Shown here: positions 1-5,777 of the stretch, piece after piece
How the letters are laid out: the number at the start of each line of letters is the position of its first letter
How positions within the stretch are numbered: the first letter of the stretch is position 1
Assembly: GCA_001871755.1 (NCBI GenBank)
Contig: MNXL01000358.1
Coordinates: 1 to 6,097, forward strand
Source of the DNA: Anaerolineae bacterium CG2_30_64_16
Lineage (GTDB): Bacteria; Chloroflexota; Anaerolineae; CG2-30-64-16
Length of the DNA stretch: 6,097 bases
Direction of reading: 5' to 3'
Notes under the pieces: generated by a model
Seen by the model: only the letters and a program-made list of their open reading frames with translations
The model's database searches: none
What the model was told of the DNA's origin: nothing
Translations under genes and position numbers: made by a program

Positions 1-47
1 CGGTCAGGAGACCGGCCACAGCCACCCCGAATTATTGAGAGGATACC
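1..47 (-). repeat. Truncated copy of a dispersed hairpin repeat
   Basis: Bases 1-22 are identical to 5594-5615 and, inverted, to 5559-5580. Bases 25-47 then match 5624-5646 at 19 of 23 positions after a short gap, so this is a diverged copy of the same element rather than a chance match. CGGTC (1-5) and GACCG (10-14) pair around the loop AGGA. GCCAC (15-19) is the outer half-stem, and its partner GTGGC would lie just left of the window. The copy is therefore cut at the window edge. It lies in the opposite orientation to the copies at 4466-4499 and 5552-5586. Bases 48-137, between it and the tandem array, show nothing I can name. Confidence 0.75.
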
Positions 48-137
48 GAACTACGGTGGATTTACCCGTTCCGACCCGGGATCGGATCCAGGCCGCGGTG
101 GAGCACGGCGCGGCGAGAAGCCAAAACGCCTTGATCG

Positions 138-270
138 TGCCATCTGCCATTTGCCATCTGCCATCTGCCATCTGCCATTTGCCATCTGCCATTTGCCATC
201 TGCCATTTGCCATCTGCCATTTGCCCTTTGCCATTTGCCATCTGCCATCTGCCATCTGCCATTTGCCAAC
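138..270 (+). repeat. Heptanucleotide tandem array TGCCATY, 19 units
   Basis: Nineteen consecutive 7-bp units can be read: seventeen are TGCCATC or TGCCATT, the 13th is TGCCCTT (222-228) and the last is TGCCAAC (264-270). The seventh base runs C T C C C T C T C T C T, variant, T C C C T. This shows a 14-bp C/T dimer in the middle and the order CCCT near both ends, as expected from slippage or unequal exchange of unit blocks. Because 7 is not a multiple of 3, the array is open in several frames on both strands and creates false ORFs with CHLPSAI-type or MADGRWQ-type peptides. It cannot fold on itself, since TGGCA is absent from the + strand. It ends 14 nt before the recJ start and so probably lies in the transcript leader or promoter region. 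Confidence 0.95.
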
Positions 271-284
271 TTGTCTGAGGTATC

Positions 285-2015
285 ATGCCGCCAACACCCA
301 AACGTTGGGATATCGCGCCAGCTTTGCCGCCACGACAGCGCGCTCGGCTCTCCCACATCCATCCCTTGATCGTCCAGATCCTCTACAATCGCGGGGTCAG
401 CGATCCTGAAGAGGCGGACGCGTTTCTGAATGGCGTCGGCCGATTCAGCGATCCGTTTCGGATGTTGGGTGTCCGCCGGGCGGTGGATCGGATTCGGGAC
501 GCGCTGCGCGGCGGGGAGCGGATCGTCGTCTACGGCGATTTCGACGCGGACGGCGTGACTGCGACCGCGCTTCTGGTTCAGGCGTTGACCGCGTTGGGCG
601 GGGAGGCGGTCCCCTACATTCCCCACCGCGTCGACGAGGGCTATGGGCTGAATTGCGATGCCCTGGACAAGGTGGCCGCGGCCGGCGCCCGCGTCGTGAT
701 CACGGTGGACTGCGGCATCCGCTCGCCTGAAGAAGTGGCTTACGGCAAGGATCTCGGGCTGGACATGATCGTCACCGACCACCATTCGATCGGCCCCGTG
801 CTCCCCCCGGCCCTGGCAGTGATCAACCCGAAACAACCCGGCGACCCCTACCCGTTCAAGGACCTGGCCGGGGTGGGGATTGCGTTCAAGCTGGCCCAGG
901 CGTTGCTGATCGCAGAGCAGCGGGAGCCGCTCGGCCGCTCGGCCGTGGGGCTGGAGGAACGGGATCTGCTGGACCTGGTCGCACTGGGCACCGTGGCCGA
1001 TCTGGCGCCTCTGATCGGTGAGAACCGGGCGCTGGTCCAGCGCGGATTGGTCGAGCTGAACCGGCCGCGGCGGCCCGGCATCCAGGCCATGCTGGCGGAA
1101 GCCGGGATCGAGCCGGGTAGGGTGGATGCGACGGTCATCGGCTTCGTGCTGGGCCCACGGATCAACGCGGCCGGCCGGCTGGACACCGCACAGCACAGCT
1201 ACGACCTGCTCACCGCTCCGGACATCCTGGCCGCAAAGGGGCTGGCCGAGCGCCTGAGCCAACTCAACCGGGAGCGTCAGGACAGAACGCGGTATCTGGT
1301 CGACCGGGCCAGGGAGCAGATCGACGCCCTGGGGCCCGGCCGCGATCTCTATCTGATTGTAGATCCCAAATTCGAGCCCGGCATAGTCGGGCTGGTCGCC
1401 GGCCGTTTGACGGAGGAGCTGTACCGGCCGGCGCTCGTGGCCGAGCAGGGGGAGGATGTGACGCACGGTTCGGCTCGCAGCATCCCGGAGTTCAACATTA
1501 CGGCCGCGCTGGACGAGTGCCGGGACCTGCTGGTGCGTCATGGCGGACACGCCGCGGCGGCCGGGTTCACCGTCCGCAACGAAAACCTGCCGGCGCTGCG
1601 GGCGCAGTTGGAGGCGATCGCGGCCCGGGAGTTGGCCGGCCAGGATCTGCAACCCTCGTTGGGAATCGACGCAGTTGTGCAGTTGAGTGACCTGGACTGG
1701 GCGGTGCAGGAGAAGCTCGCACAATTGGAGCCGTGCGGCTATGCCAATCCGCAACCGGTGCTCGCCAGTCTCGGCGTGGGGCTCACGGTGCAGCGCCAGG
1801 TCGGAACAGACCGGCGACATCTCAAGCTCACGGTGGTCGATCCCAGAACCGGGCAGGCGTGGGATGCCATCGCGTTCCGGCAGGGGGATTGGTTCGGCCA
1901 TCTGCCGCCCCGCATCGACCTGGCGTATACGCTCGAGGTCAACGAGTTCAAGGGTGAGCGCTCGCTGCAACTGAACGTAAAGGACATCCGCCCGGCTGAG
2001 GTTTCAAGGAGTTGA
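285..2015 (+). CDS. recJ: Single-stranded-DNA-specific exonuclease RecJ
   Basis: RecJ degrades single-stranded DNA 5' to 3' in recombinational repair, mismatch repair and base-excision repair in the cytoplasm, using Mn/Mg in a DHH-family active site. The 576-aa product is about the length of E. coli RecJ. The DHH domain shows VYGDFDADGVT (82-92), VDCG (141-144), TDHH (164-167) and LVALGTVADLAPL (231-243), followed by LGPRINAAGRLD (289-300). The DHHA1 domain has GIVGLVAGRL (366-375), HGSARSI (394-400) and the nucleic-acid-binding HGGHAAAAGFT (419-429). A C-terminal OB-fold-like region (about 455-576) carries LEPCGYANPQPVL. All expected metal ligands are present, so it should be active. The start is well fixed: an in-frame TGA lies at 276-278, ATG 285 is the first start after it, and GAGG (277-280) can serve as a short-spaced Shine-Dalgarno. 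The gene heads a likely three-gene unit. Confidence 0.97.
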   Translation: MPPTPKRWDIAPALPPRQRARLSHIHPLIVQILYNRGVSDPEEADAFLNGVGRFSDPFRMLGVRRAVDRIRDALRGGERIVVYGDFDADGVTATALLVQALTALGGEAVPYIPHRVDEGYGLNCDALDKVAAAGARVVITVDCGIRSPEEVAYGKDLGLDMIVTDHHSIGPVLPPALAVINPKQPGDPYPFKDLAGVGIAFKLAQALLIAEQREPLGRSAVGLEERDLLDLVALGTVADLAPLIGENRALVQRGLVELNRPRRPGIQAMLAEAGIEPGRVDATVIGFVLGPRINAAGRLDTAQHSYDLLTAPDILAAKGLAERLSQLNRERQDRTRYLVDRAREQIDALGPGRDLYLIVDPKFEPGIVGLVAGRLTEELYRPALVAEQGEDVTHGSARSIPEFNITAALDECRDLLVRHGGHAAAAGFTVRNENLPALRAQLEAIAARELAGQDLQPSLGIDAVVQLSDLDWAVQEKLAQLEPCGYANPQPVLASLGVGLTVQRQVGTDRRHLKLTVVDPRTGQAWDAIAFRQGDWFGHLPPRIDLAYTLEVNEFKGERSLQLNVKDIRPAEVSRS

Positions 2016-2021
2016 CATAAG

Positions 2022-2270
2022 ATGACAATATCTATTCCATCCTGGTTCGCGCGGCGCGGCCTGCCCGTGCGCGTCGGGATGATCTGTGCGGCTTTAGGGA
2101 TCGCCCTGGCCGTGATCGGCATCCTGCGCGGGAATGTGCCGGCCAATCCGCTCTCGATCTGCCTGGCCCTGTTGATTTCGGGCGGCAGTTGGGGGGTGGT
2201 GAGTTGGGCGGTCGCCACCGCGGCTGTGGATGTGGAACGAGACGTTGCTGAGGGTGAGACGGATGAATGA
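2022..2270 (+). CDS. Small two-helix membrane protein, function unknown
   Basis: An 82-aa protein with two predicted membrane segments, about residues 17-35 (VGMICAALGIALAVIGIL core) and 44-68 (LSICLALLISGGSWGVVSWA core). They are joined by a short loop, RGNVPANP. The N-terminus is basic (FARRGLPVR) and the C-terminus acidic (VERDVAEGETDE). I do not recognise a family. AAGGAG at 2006-2011, inside the end of recJ, is a good Shine-Dalgarno 10 nt before the ATG. The gene begins 6 nt after the recJ stop and its own stop overlaps the next gene's start, so it reads as the middle gene of an operon. Basic residues before helix 1 and acidic residues after helix 2 suggest a hairpin topology, but orientation is not certain. 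That it is a real gene is supported by the SD and spacing more than by homology. Confidence 0.8.
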   Translation: MTISIPSWFARRGLPVRVGMICAALGIALAVIGILRGNVPANPLSICLALLISGGSWGVVSWAVATAAVDVERDVAEGETDE

Positions 2271-3081
2271 GGGGCGCGGACTGCGCGATCTGCGCGGCTT
2301 CATTTTCGACATGGACGGCGTGATCTACCGCGGCAACCGGGTGCTGCCCGGCGCGGCGGAATTCGTGAACCAGTTGCGCCGGGCGGGCGTGCCGTACCTG
2401 TTTCTGACCAACAATTCTACCACGCCGGCCGGAAAGGTGGCGGAGCGGCTGGTCGGCATGGGCATCGAGGCGACTGCTCCCGACGTCATCACCTCCGCTG
2501 AGGCGACCGCGGCGGTCCTGGCGGCCGAGATGCCGGGTGGCCGCGCGCTGGTGGTGGGGGAGGCGGGGATTCGAGAGGCGCTGGTGGACGCCGGCCTGAC
2601 GTTGACCGATGACCACCGGGCCGCGGACGTCGTAGTGGTCGGCATGGACCGTCAGTGCACCTACGCCAGGCTGAGGGCCGCGGCGCTGGCCATCCGCCGG
2701 GGCGCGCAGTTCGTGGCCACCAACCCCGACCGGAGTTTCCCGGCCGAAGATGGGCTGGTACCCGGCGCGGGCGCGCTGGTGGGCGCGGTGGAAATCGCCA
2801 CCGATGTGCGGGCCCGGGTCGTGGGCAAGCCAGAGCCGGAGATCTTCCGCTACGCGCTGCGTCATTTGGGTGTTGCGGCGGCGCAGACTGCCGTCATCGG
2901 TGACCGGCCGGAGACCGATGTCCAGGGTGGGCAACGGGCCGGTCTGCGCACCATCGCGGTCCTCACCGGCGTCGGCACGGCCGAGGACTTTGCCGCTTTG
3001 CAGCCTCCGCCCGATTGGATCTTTGAGAATCTGACTGAGCTGCATCGAGCGTATTTTGACGAGGGCTGGCACGCTTTGTAA
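2263..3081 (+). CDS. HAD-IIA family (NagD-like) phosphatase
   Basis: A 272-aa haloacid-dehalogenase-superfamily hydrolase of subfamily IIA, the group of NagD and p-nitrophenyl phosphatases, which dephosphorylate small phosphorylated metabolites; the substrate is not predictable. All four catalytic motifs are present: FDMDGVIYRG (15-24, nucleophile D16 and acid/base D18), LTNNST (48-53), the lysine in VVGKPEPEIF (K189) and VIGDRPETD (211-219, metal-binding acids). The cap region contains VATNPDRSFP (151-160), typical of IIA members. Length fits the family. ATG 2263 is preferred because it lies in ATGAATGA overlapping the upstream stop by 8 nt, with GAGG (2250-2253) upstream, and because homology starts soon after it. 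An ATG at 2230 would add 11 residues and overlap the upstream gene by 41 nt. Close coupling suggests co-expression with recJ, without a proven functional link. Confidence 0.93.
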   Translation: MNEGRGLRDLRGFIFDMDGVIYRGNRVLPGAAEFVNQLRRAGVPYLFLTNNSTTPAGKVAERLVGMGIEATAPDVITSAEATAAVLAAEMPGGRALVVGEAGIREALVDAGLTLTDDHRAADVVVVGMDRQCTYARLRAAALAIRRGAQFVATNPDRSFPAEDGLVPGAGALVGAVEIATDVRARVVGKPEPEIFRYALRHLGVAAAQTAVIGDRPETDVQGGQRAGLRTIAVLTGVGTAEDFAALQPPPDWIFENLTELHRAYFDEGWHAL

Positions 3082-3105
3082 CAACCCTGTCCTTCCTCAC
3101 CTTCC

Positions 3106-3127
3106 CACCGTGTTTCAGCACACGGTG
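3106..3127. other. Perfect 8-bp inverted repeat after the HAD gene
   Basis: CACCGTGT (3106-3113) and ACACGGTG (3120-3127) are exact reverse complements around a 6-nt loop. The hairpin begins 24 nt after the phosphatase stop, a suitable place for a terminator, but no T-run follows (TCGCGCGC), so a factor-independent terminator is not supported. It could be an RNA 3'-end stabiliser or a protein-binding palindrome. The word ACACGGTG recurs as the unit of the tandem repeat at 4434-4465. Confidence 0.45.
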
Positions 3128-3175
3128 TCGCGCGCAACCAAATCCCGCAATGATGCGTATAGGATGCTTGAGGTT

Positions 3176-3196
3176 GTGCCCGGAATGAACGGGCAC
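3176..3196. promoter_or_regulatory. Perfect 7-bp inverted repeat upstream of the radical SAM gene
   Basis: GTGCCCG (3176-3182) and CGGGCAC (3190-3196) pair perfectly around GAATGAA. The repeat ends 39 nt before the radical SAM start, in the likely promoter or leader region, so an operator or leader hairpin is possible. A smaller stem TGGC/GCCA (3199-3202 with 3208-3211) follows. I see no convincing -35/-10 pair around it, so the regulatory role is inference from position and symmetry only. Confidence 0.4.
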
Positions 3197-3224
3197 GCTG
3201 GCTTCATGCCATCATCCAATGTAT

Positions 3225-3231
3225 AAGGAGG
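3225..3231 (+). promoter_or_regulatory. Strong ribosome binding site
   Basis: AAGGAGG is a near-perfect anti-16S match 4 nt before ATG 3236. It is the strongest Shine-Dalgarno in the window and fixes the start of the radical SAM gene. It suggests efficient translation compared with the weaker sites of recJ and the phosphatase. Confidence 0.85.
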
Positions 3232-3235
3232 AATC

Positions 3236-4450
3236 ATGGCTCTGGAAAAGCGCAATCTATACCGTTTTCCGTGGTCGATGAACGACAACCCGATCGCCTG
3301 GTTGGAGATCACCGACATTTGCAACATTCACTGTGAGGGTTGCTATCGCCAGCACCTGACGGGCCATAAAACGCTCGATCAGGTCAAAGAGGAAATCCTG
3401 TTCTTCAAGAAGTGGCGCAATCCCGACAACGTCTCGATCGCCGGTGGCGAGCCGCTGATCCATCCCCAGATCAAGGAGATTCTGGCGTTCATCGCCGAGC
3501 AGGGGATCAAGCCGATTGTGCTCACCAACGGCGTGGCCTTGACCCCGGAACTGTTGCGGGAGATGAAGCGAGCCGGCCTGGCGGGGTTCACGATCCACAT
3601 CGATAGCCACCAGGACCGACCCCGTTGGCTCCACAAGACCGAAAAGGACCTGAACGAGCTGCGCCAGCACTTTGCAGACATGATCGCGGTTGAGGGCGGC
3701 GTGTACGTGGTCTTCAACTCCACCGTTTACCCCTCGACCTATCACGAAATTCCGGATGTACTGCGTTGGGGGCAGGCCAACATCGACCGCGTGCACGGCC
3801 TGGTGTTTATCACCTACCGCACCGCCACCACCGACGACAGCATTGCTCTCTACGGGGATCAGCAAGTCGATCTGGGGAAGCTCAGTTACACGCGTAAGTC
3901 GTTTGACGAGCAGTTTGTCACCAGCCCCGAGGTCTACCAGATCCTCAAGGACACGTGTCCCGAGTACGAGCCGTCCGGTTATCTTGGCGGGACCCTTCGC
4001 CACGACTCCTTCAAGTGGCTGGCCGGCGCGGTGATCGGGTCAAAGGACAAGGTCTATGGATCGGTGGGCAAAAGAACGATGGAACTGTCCCAGGCTGGCC
4101 ATCACATGTTCCAGGGCTCCTATCTCGCCTATCTGTCGCAGTCCAAGATCGGCCGCAAGGTTTTCCTGATGGCGCCCTGGGACAAGACCGTGCGCCAGGC
4201 CGCGCGCAACTGGTGGCGAGAGGTGGTCCATCACCCGGGCCGCTTCTTCGATAGCGTGTATTTGCAGAGCGTCGGCATCATCCAGGCCCCAGATCTGTTG
4301 CCGGACGGCCGGGCGGACATGTGCGACAGTTGTCCCGACATGACGGTCTGGAACGGCACGCTGATCAACTCTTGCCGGATGGATGAGTACCGGTTGTTCG
4401 GCGGCTTCGTATCGATCGCGGAGAAGCCGGAGGACACGGTGACACGGTGA
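3236..4450 (+). CDS. Radical SAM enzyme with extra C-terminal Cys cluster
   Basis: A 404-aa radical SAM protein that should cleave S-adenosylmethionine at a [4Fe-4S] cluster to start a radical reaction; the substrate is unknown. The CxxxCxxC cluster motif is C29-C33-C36 in ITDICNIHCEGCY, and the SAM-contacting GGEP is 70-73. Core strands follow as PIVLTNG (93-99) and FTIHIDS (118-124). The C-terminal half (about 200-404) is not part of the minimal barrel. It holds C241 and a CxxC plus Cys set (C363, C366, C380), suggesting an auxiliary Fe-S cluster of SPASM/Twitch type, though spacing is not canonical. No signal peptide or clear membrane helix is seen. The gene has its own leader and strong SD. 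Its last codons and stop come from an 8-bp tandem repeat. Peptide-modifying or lipid-modifying radical SAM enzymes are possible relatives, but neither can be assigned. Confidence 0.9.
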   Translation: MALEKRNLYRFPWSMNDNPIAWLEITDICNIHCEGCYRQHLTGHKTLDQVKEEILFFKKWRNPDNVSIAGGEPLIHPQIKEILAFIAEQGIKPIVLTNGVALTPELLREMKRAGLAGFTIHIDSHQDRPRWLHKTEKDLNELRQHFADMIAVEGGVYVVFNSTVYPSTYHEIPDVLRWGQANIDRVHGLVFITYRTATTDDSIALYGDQQVDLGKLSYTRKSFDEQFVTSPEVYQILKDTCPEYEPSGYLGGTLRHDSFKWLAGAVIGSKDKVYGSVGKRTMELSQAGHHMFQGSYLAYLSQSKIGRKVFLMAPWDKTVRQAARNWWREVVHHPGRFFDSVYLQSVGIIQAPDLLPDGRADMCDSCPDMTVWNGTLINSCRMDEYRLFGGFVSIAEKPEDTVTR

Positions 4451-4465
4451 CACGGTGACAGGGTG
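4434..4465 (+). repeat. 8-bp tandem repeat ACACGGTG x4 over the stop codon
   Basis: Three exact units of ACACGGTG (4434-4441, 4442-4449, 4450-4457) are followed by one variant, ACAGGGTG (4458-4465). The array encodes the last four residues (TVTR) and the TGA stop of the radical SAM gene, then runs into the spacer. Any two adjacent units recreate the same in-frame stop, so changes in copy number above two would not alter the protein length. Confidence 0.9.
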
Positions 4466-4499
4466 ATCTCTCGCTGGGGCCGGTTTGCAACCGTGCCCC
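4466..4499 (+). repeat. Dispersed hairpin repeat, internal copy
   Basis: GGGGC and CGGTT (4476-4485) pair with AACCG (4489-4493) and GCCCC (4495-4499) around loop TGC. This gives a 10-bp stem with one bulged base, T4494. The flank and 5' arm (4466-4485) match 5552-5571 at 17 of 20 positions, so this is the same family as the hairpin at 5562-5586 with a changed loop. It lies in the spacer between the radical SAM and nitroreductase genes. No T-run follows, so terminator function is doubtful, although an mRNA 3'-end role is possible. The rest of the spacer, 4500-4572, shows nothing recognisable. Confidence 0.7.
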
Positions 4500-4583
4500 C
4501 TGACTCGATTACAGACCTCATCGTGAGCGGCTCTTGAGCTCGTCGAACGGCGGCCAAAGCGCTGTGCGGTGTAAGGAACGATC

Positions 4584-5396
4584 ATGTTACCGAAACTCGG
4601 CCCGCTGGGATTCGTGCGGAGCCTGCTGCGCATCCTGAGGGGGCGCCCCCAGGTGCCCTCGTCGCTGGCGGACAGTGCGGCGTTGCAGCTCGTGTTGCAA
4701 CGCCGCACTGTGCGGGGCTTCACCGGCCGGTCGATCCCGGATGACGTCTTCGCGGCGATCCTGGAGGCGGGCCGGCTGGCGCCCTCGACCGTCAACCTGC
4801 AAACGTGGACCTTTGTGACCTTCACGCCGGACAGTTGGCGGGAGACCTTCGGCGCGACCATGCCGTTTCGCGGTCAGCGCGCGGTGATTGTCATGGGGGA
4901 CGCGCATCGCGCCAGGACCGTCCTTGACGTCTTTCCGGCTAGTCCGTTGGTCGAATACACCGTGGCGGTGATGAACGCGTCCCTCGCGGCGATGAACATG
5001 AACATCGCCGCGGAAGCGCTCGGCGTGGCCTCGGTGATGCTTTCGGAAACGGGGCGGAGCGGCTTCCTGGACGCGGGCTATCTCAAGGAGCAGTTGGCGC
5101 TGCCGGACGGTGTGTTCCCGCTGATGACGATCGTCTTCGGCTATCCCAAGGGGCCGCGGCCACTCATGCCGCCGAAGCTGCCGCTGGCACAGATCTGCTT
5201 CGAGGGCCGCTACCGGGAGCCCGATCGGGCGGTGATGGTGGATTGGCTGGCGCAGATGATGGCGGGGTATAAGGCCAGCCGGCCGACCTCCTCGTTCGAG
5301 TCCCAACTGCGGGTGTACCTGGCGAAGATCGGCCGGGCCGAGGCCGATTTGCAGGCGATGGTGGGGGTGAGCAAGGGTGTCTTGCCGGGTCAGTAA
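4584..5396 (+). CDS. Nitroreductase-family FMN oxidoreductase
   Basis: A 270-aa member of the nitroreductase superfamily: FMN-dependent, usually dimeric enzymes that reduce nitro groups, quinones, enones or other acceptors with NAD(P)H, or catalyse dehydrogenation. The FMN-binding signature starts with QRRTVRGFTGRSIPDD (39-54), where the arginines contact phosphate, and GRLAPSTVNLQTWTFV (63-78). The second flavin region is EALGVASVML (144-153), and MTIVFGYPKGPRP (181-193) is the usual C-terminal strand of the core. It is longer than typical 180-220-aa members, with a basic N-terminal extension of about 30 residues and a tail of about 65 residues after the core that may cover the dimer or active site. 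AAGGAA (4573-4578) precedes ATG 4584. The spacer from the radical SAM gene is 133 nt, so a shared transcript is possible but not shown. The 3' third (from 5077) is repeated inverted at 5778-6097. The substrate is unknown. Confidence 0.88.
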   Translation: MLPKLGPLGFVRSLLRILRGRPQVPSSLADSAALQLVLQRRTVRGFTGRSIPDDVFAAILEAGRLAPSTVNLQTWTFVTFTPDSWRETFGATMPFRGQRAVIVMGDAHRARTVLDVFPASPLVEYTVAVMNASLAAMNMNIAAEALGVASVMLSETGRSGFLDAGYLKEQLALPDGVFPLMTIVFGYPKGPRPLMPPKLPLAQICFEGRYREPDRAVMVDWLAQMMAGYKASRPTSSFESQLRVYLAKIGRAEADLQAMVGVSKGVLPGQ

Positions 5397-5551
5397 CTTG
5401 CGATTACTTCTGGGTGCATTATCAGTTGGGTGTGTTCAAACTCAGTTGGTGGCAGCGTGCTTCCTGGCGCGCCCAGCTCGAAAGACCGCTCCGCACCCTT
5501 CGATACGGCCTGCCAAATACGTACAGGCGTATCTTCTCAATTCTTCGGGGA
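5397..5551. other. Non-coding region after the nitroreductase gene
   Basis: No convincing gene is seen here. Small structure is present: a direct repeat TCAGTTGG at 5422-5429 and 5442-5449, exactly 20 bp apart (about two helical turns), and a short inverted repeat ATACG/CGTAT (5517-5521 with 5528-5532). No terminator with a T-run follows the nitroreductase stop. The mirror image occupies 5623-5777. Apparent ORFs through the region read across the palindrome centre and give near-identical peptides on both strands, which marks them as artefacts of symmetry. Confidence 0.6.
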
Positions 5552-5586
5552 ATCGCTCGCTGTGGCCGGTCTCCTGACCGAGCCAC
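5552..5586 (+). repeat. Dispersed hairpin repeat, left of palindrome centre
   Basis: GTGGC and CGGTC (5562-5571) pair with GACCG (5576-5580) and GCCAC (5582-5586) around loop TCCT. A single bulged base, A5581, sits at the same place as the bulge of the copy at 4476-4499. The 10-nt 5' flank (5552-5561) is also shared with that copy. The stem ends exactly one base before the centre of the large inverted repeat. Confidence 0.8.
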
Positions 5587-5587
5587 C

Positions 5588-5622
5588 GTGGCTCGGTCAG
5601 GAGACCGGCCACAGCGAGCGAT
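5588..5622 (-). repeat. Mirror copy of the hairpin repeat, right of centre
   Basis: This is the exact reverse complement of 5552-5586, separated from it by C5587. Two hairpin units head to head would by themselves make a palindrome of about 51 bp (5562-5612), like the paired arrangement of enterobacterial REP elements. That could be the real structure at which an assembler turned back. The copy at the window start has this same orientation and sequence through its first 22 bases. Confidence 0.7.
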
Positions 5623-5777
5623 TCCCCGAAGAATTGAGAAGATACGCCTGTACGTATTTGGCAGGCCGTATCGAAGGGTGCGGAGCGGTCTTTCGAGCTG
5701 GGCGCGCCAGGAAGCACGCTGCCACCAACTGAGTTTGAACACACCCAACTGATAATGCACCCAGAAGTAATCGCAAG

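Noticed and set aside
138..270. CRISPR array
   Set aside because: The units are 7 bp and directly adjacent, without spacers of unique sequence, and no cas gene is present.
4..409. Small repeat proteins encoded across the heptamer array on both strands
   Set aside because: A 7-bp unit without stops opens several frames automatically. The peptides are seven-residue repeats with no supporting start signals, and one frame overlaps recJ.
51..1970. A 639-aa open frame on the - strand, antisense to recJ and longer than recJ itself
   Set aside because: It is a shadow of a GC-rich gene: the + strand has complete RecJ motifs in order, while the antisense peptide has no recognisable domain and ends in peptide repeats made by the heptamer array.
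3158..3163. Possible -10 box TATAGG upstream of the radical SAM gene
   Set aside because: No acceptable -35 element lies at the right distance, so a promoter cannot be supported here.
4476..4499. Intrinsic terminator after the radical SAM gene
   Set aside because: The stem is good but no T-run follows, and the element recurs elsewhere as a dispersed repeat, so it is listed as a repeat.
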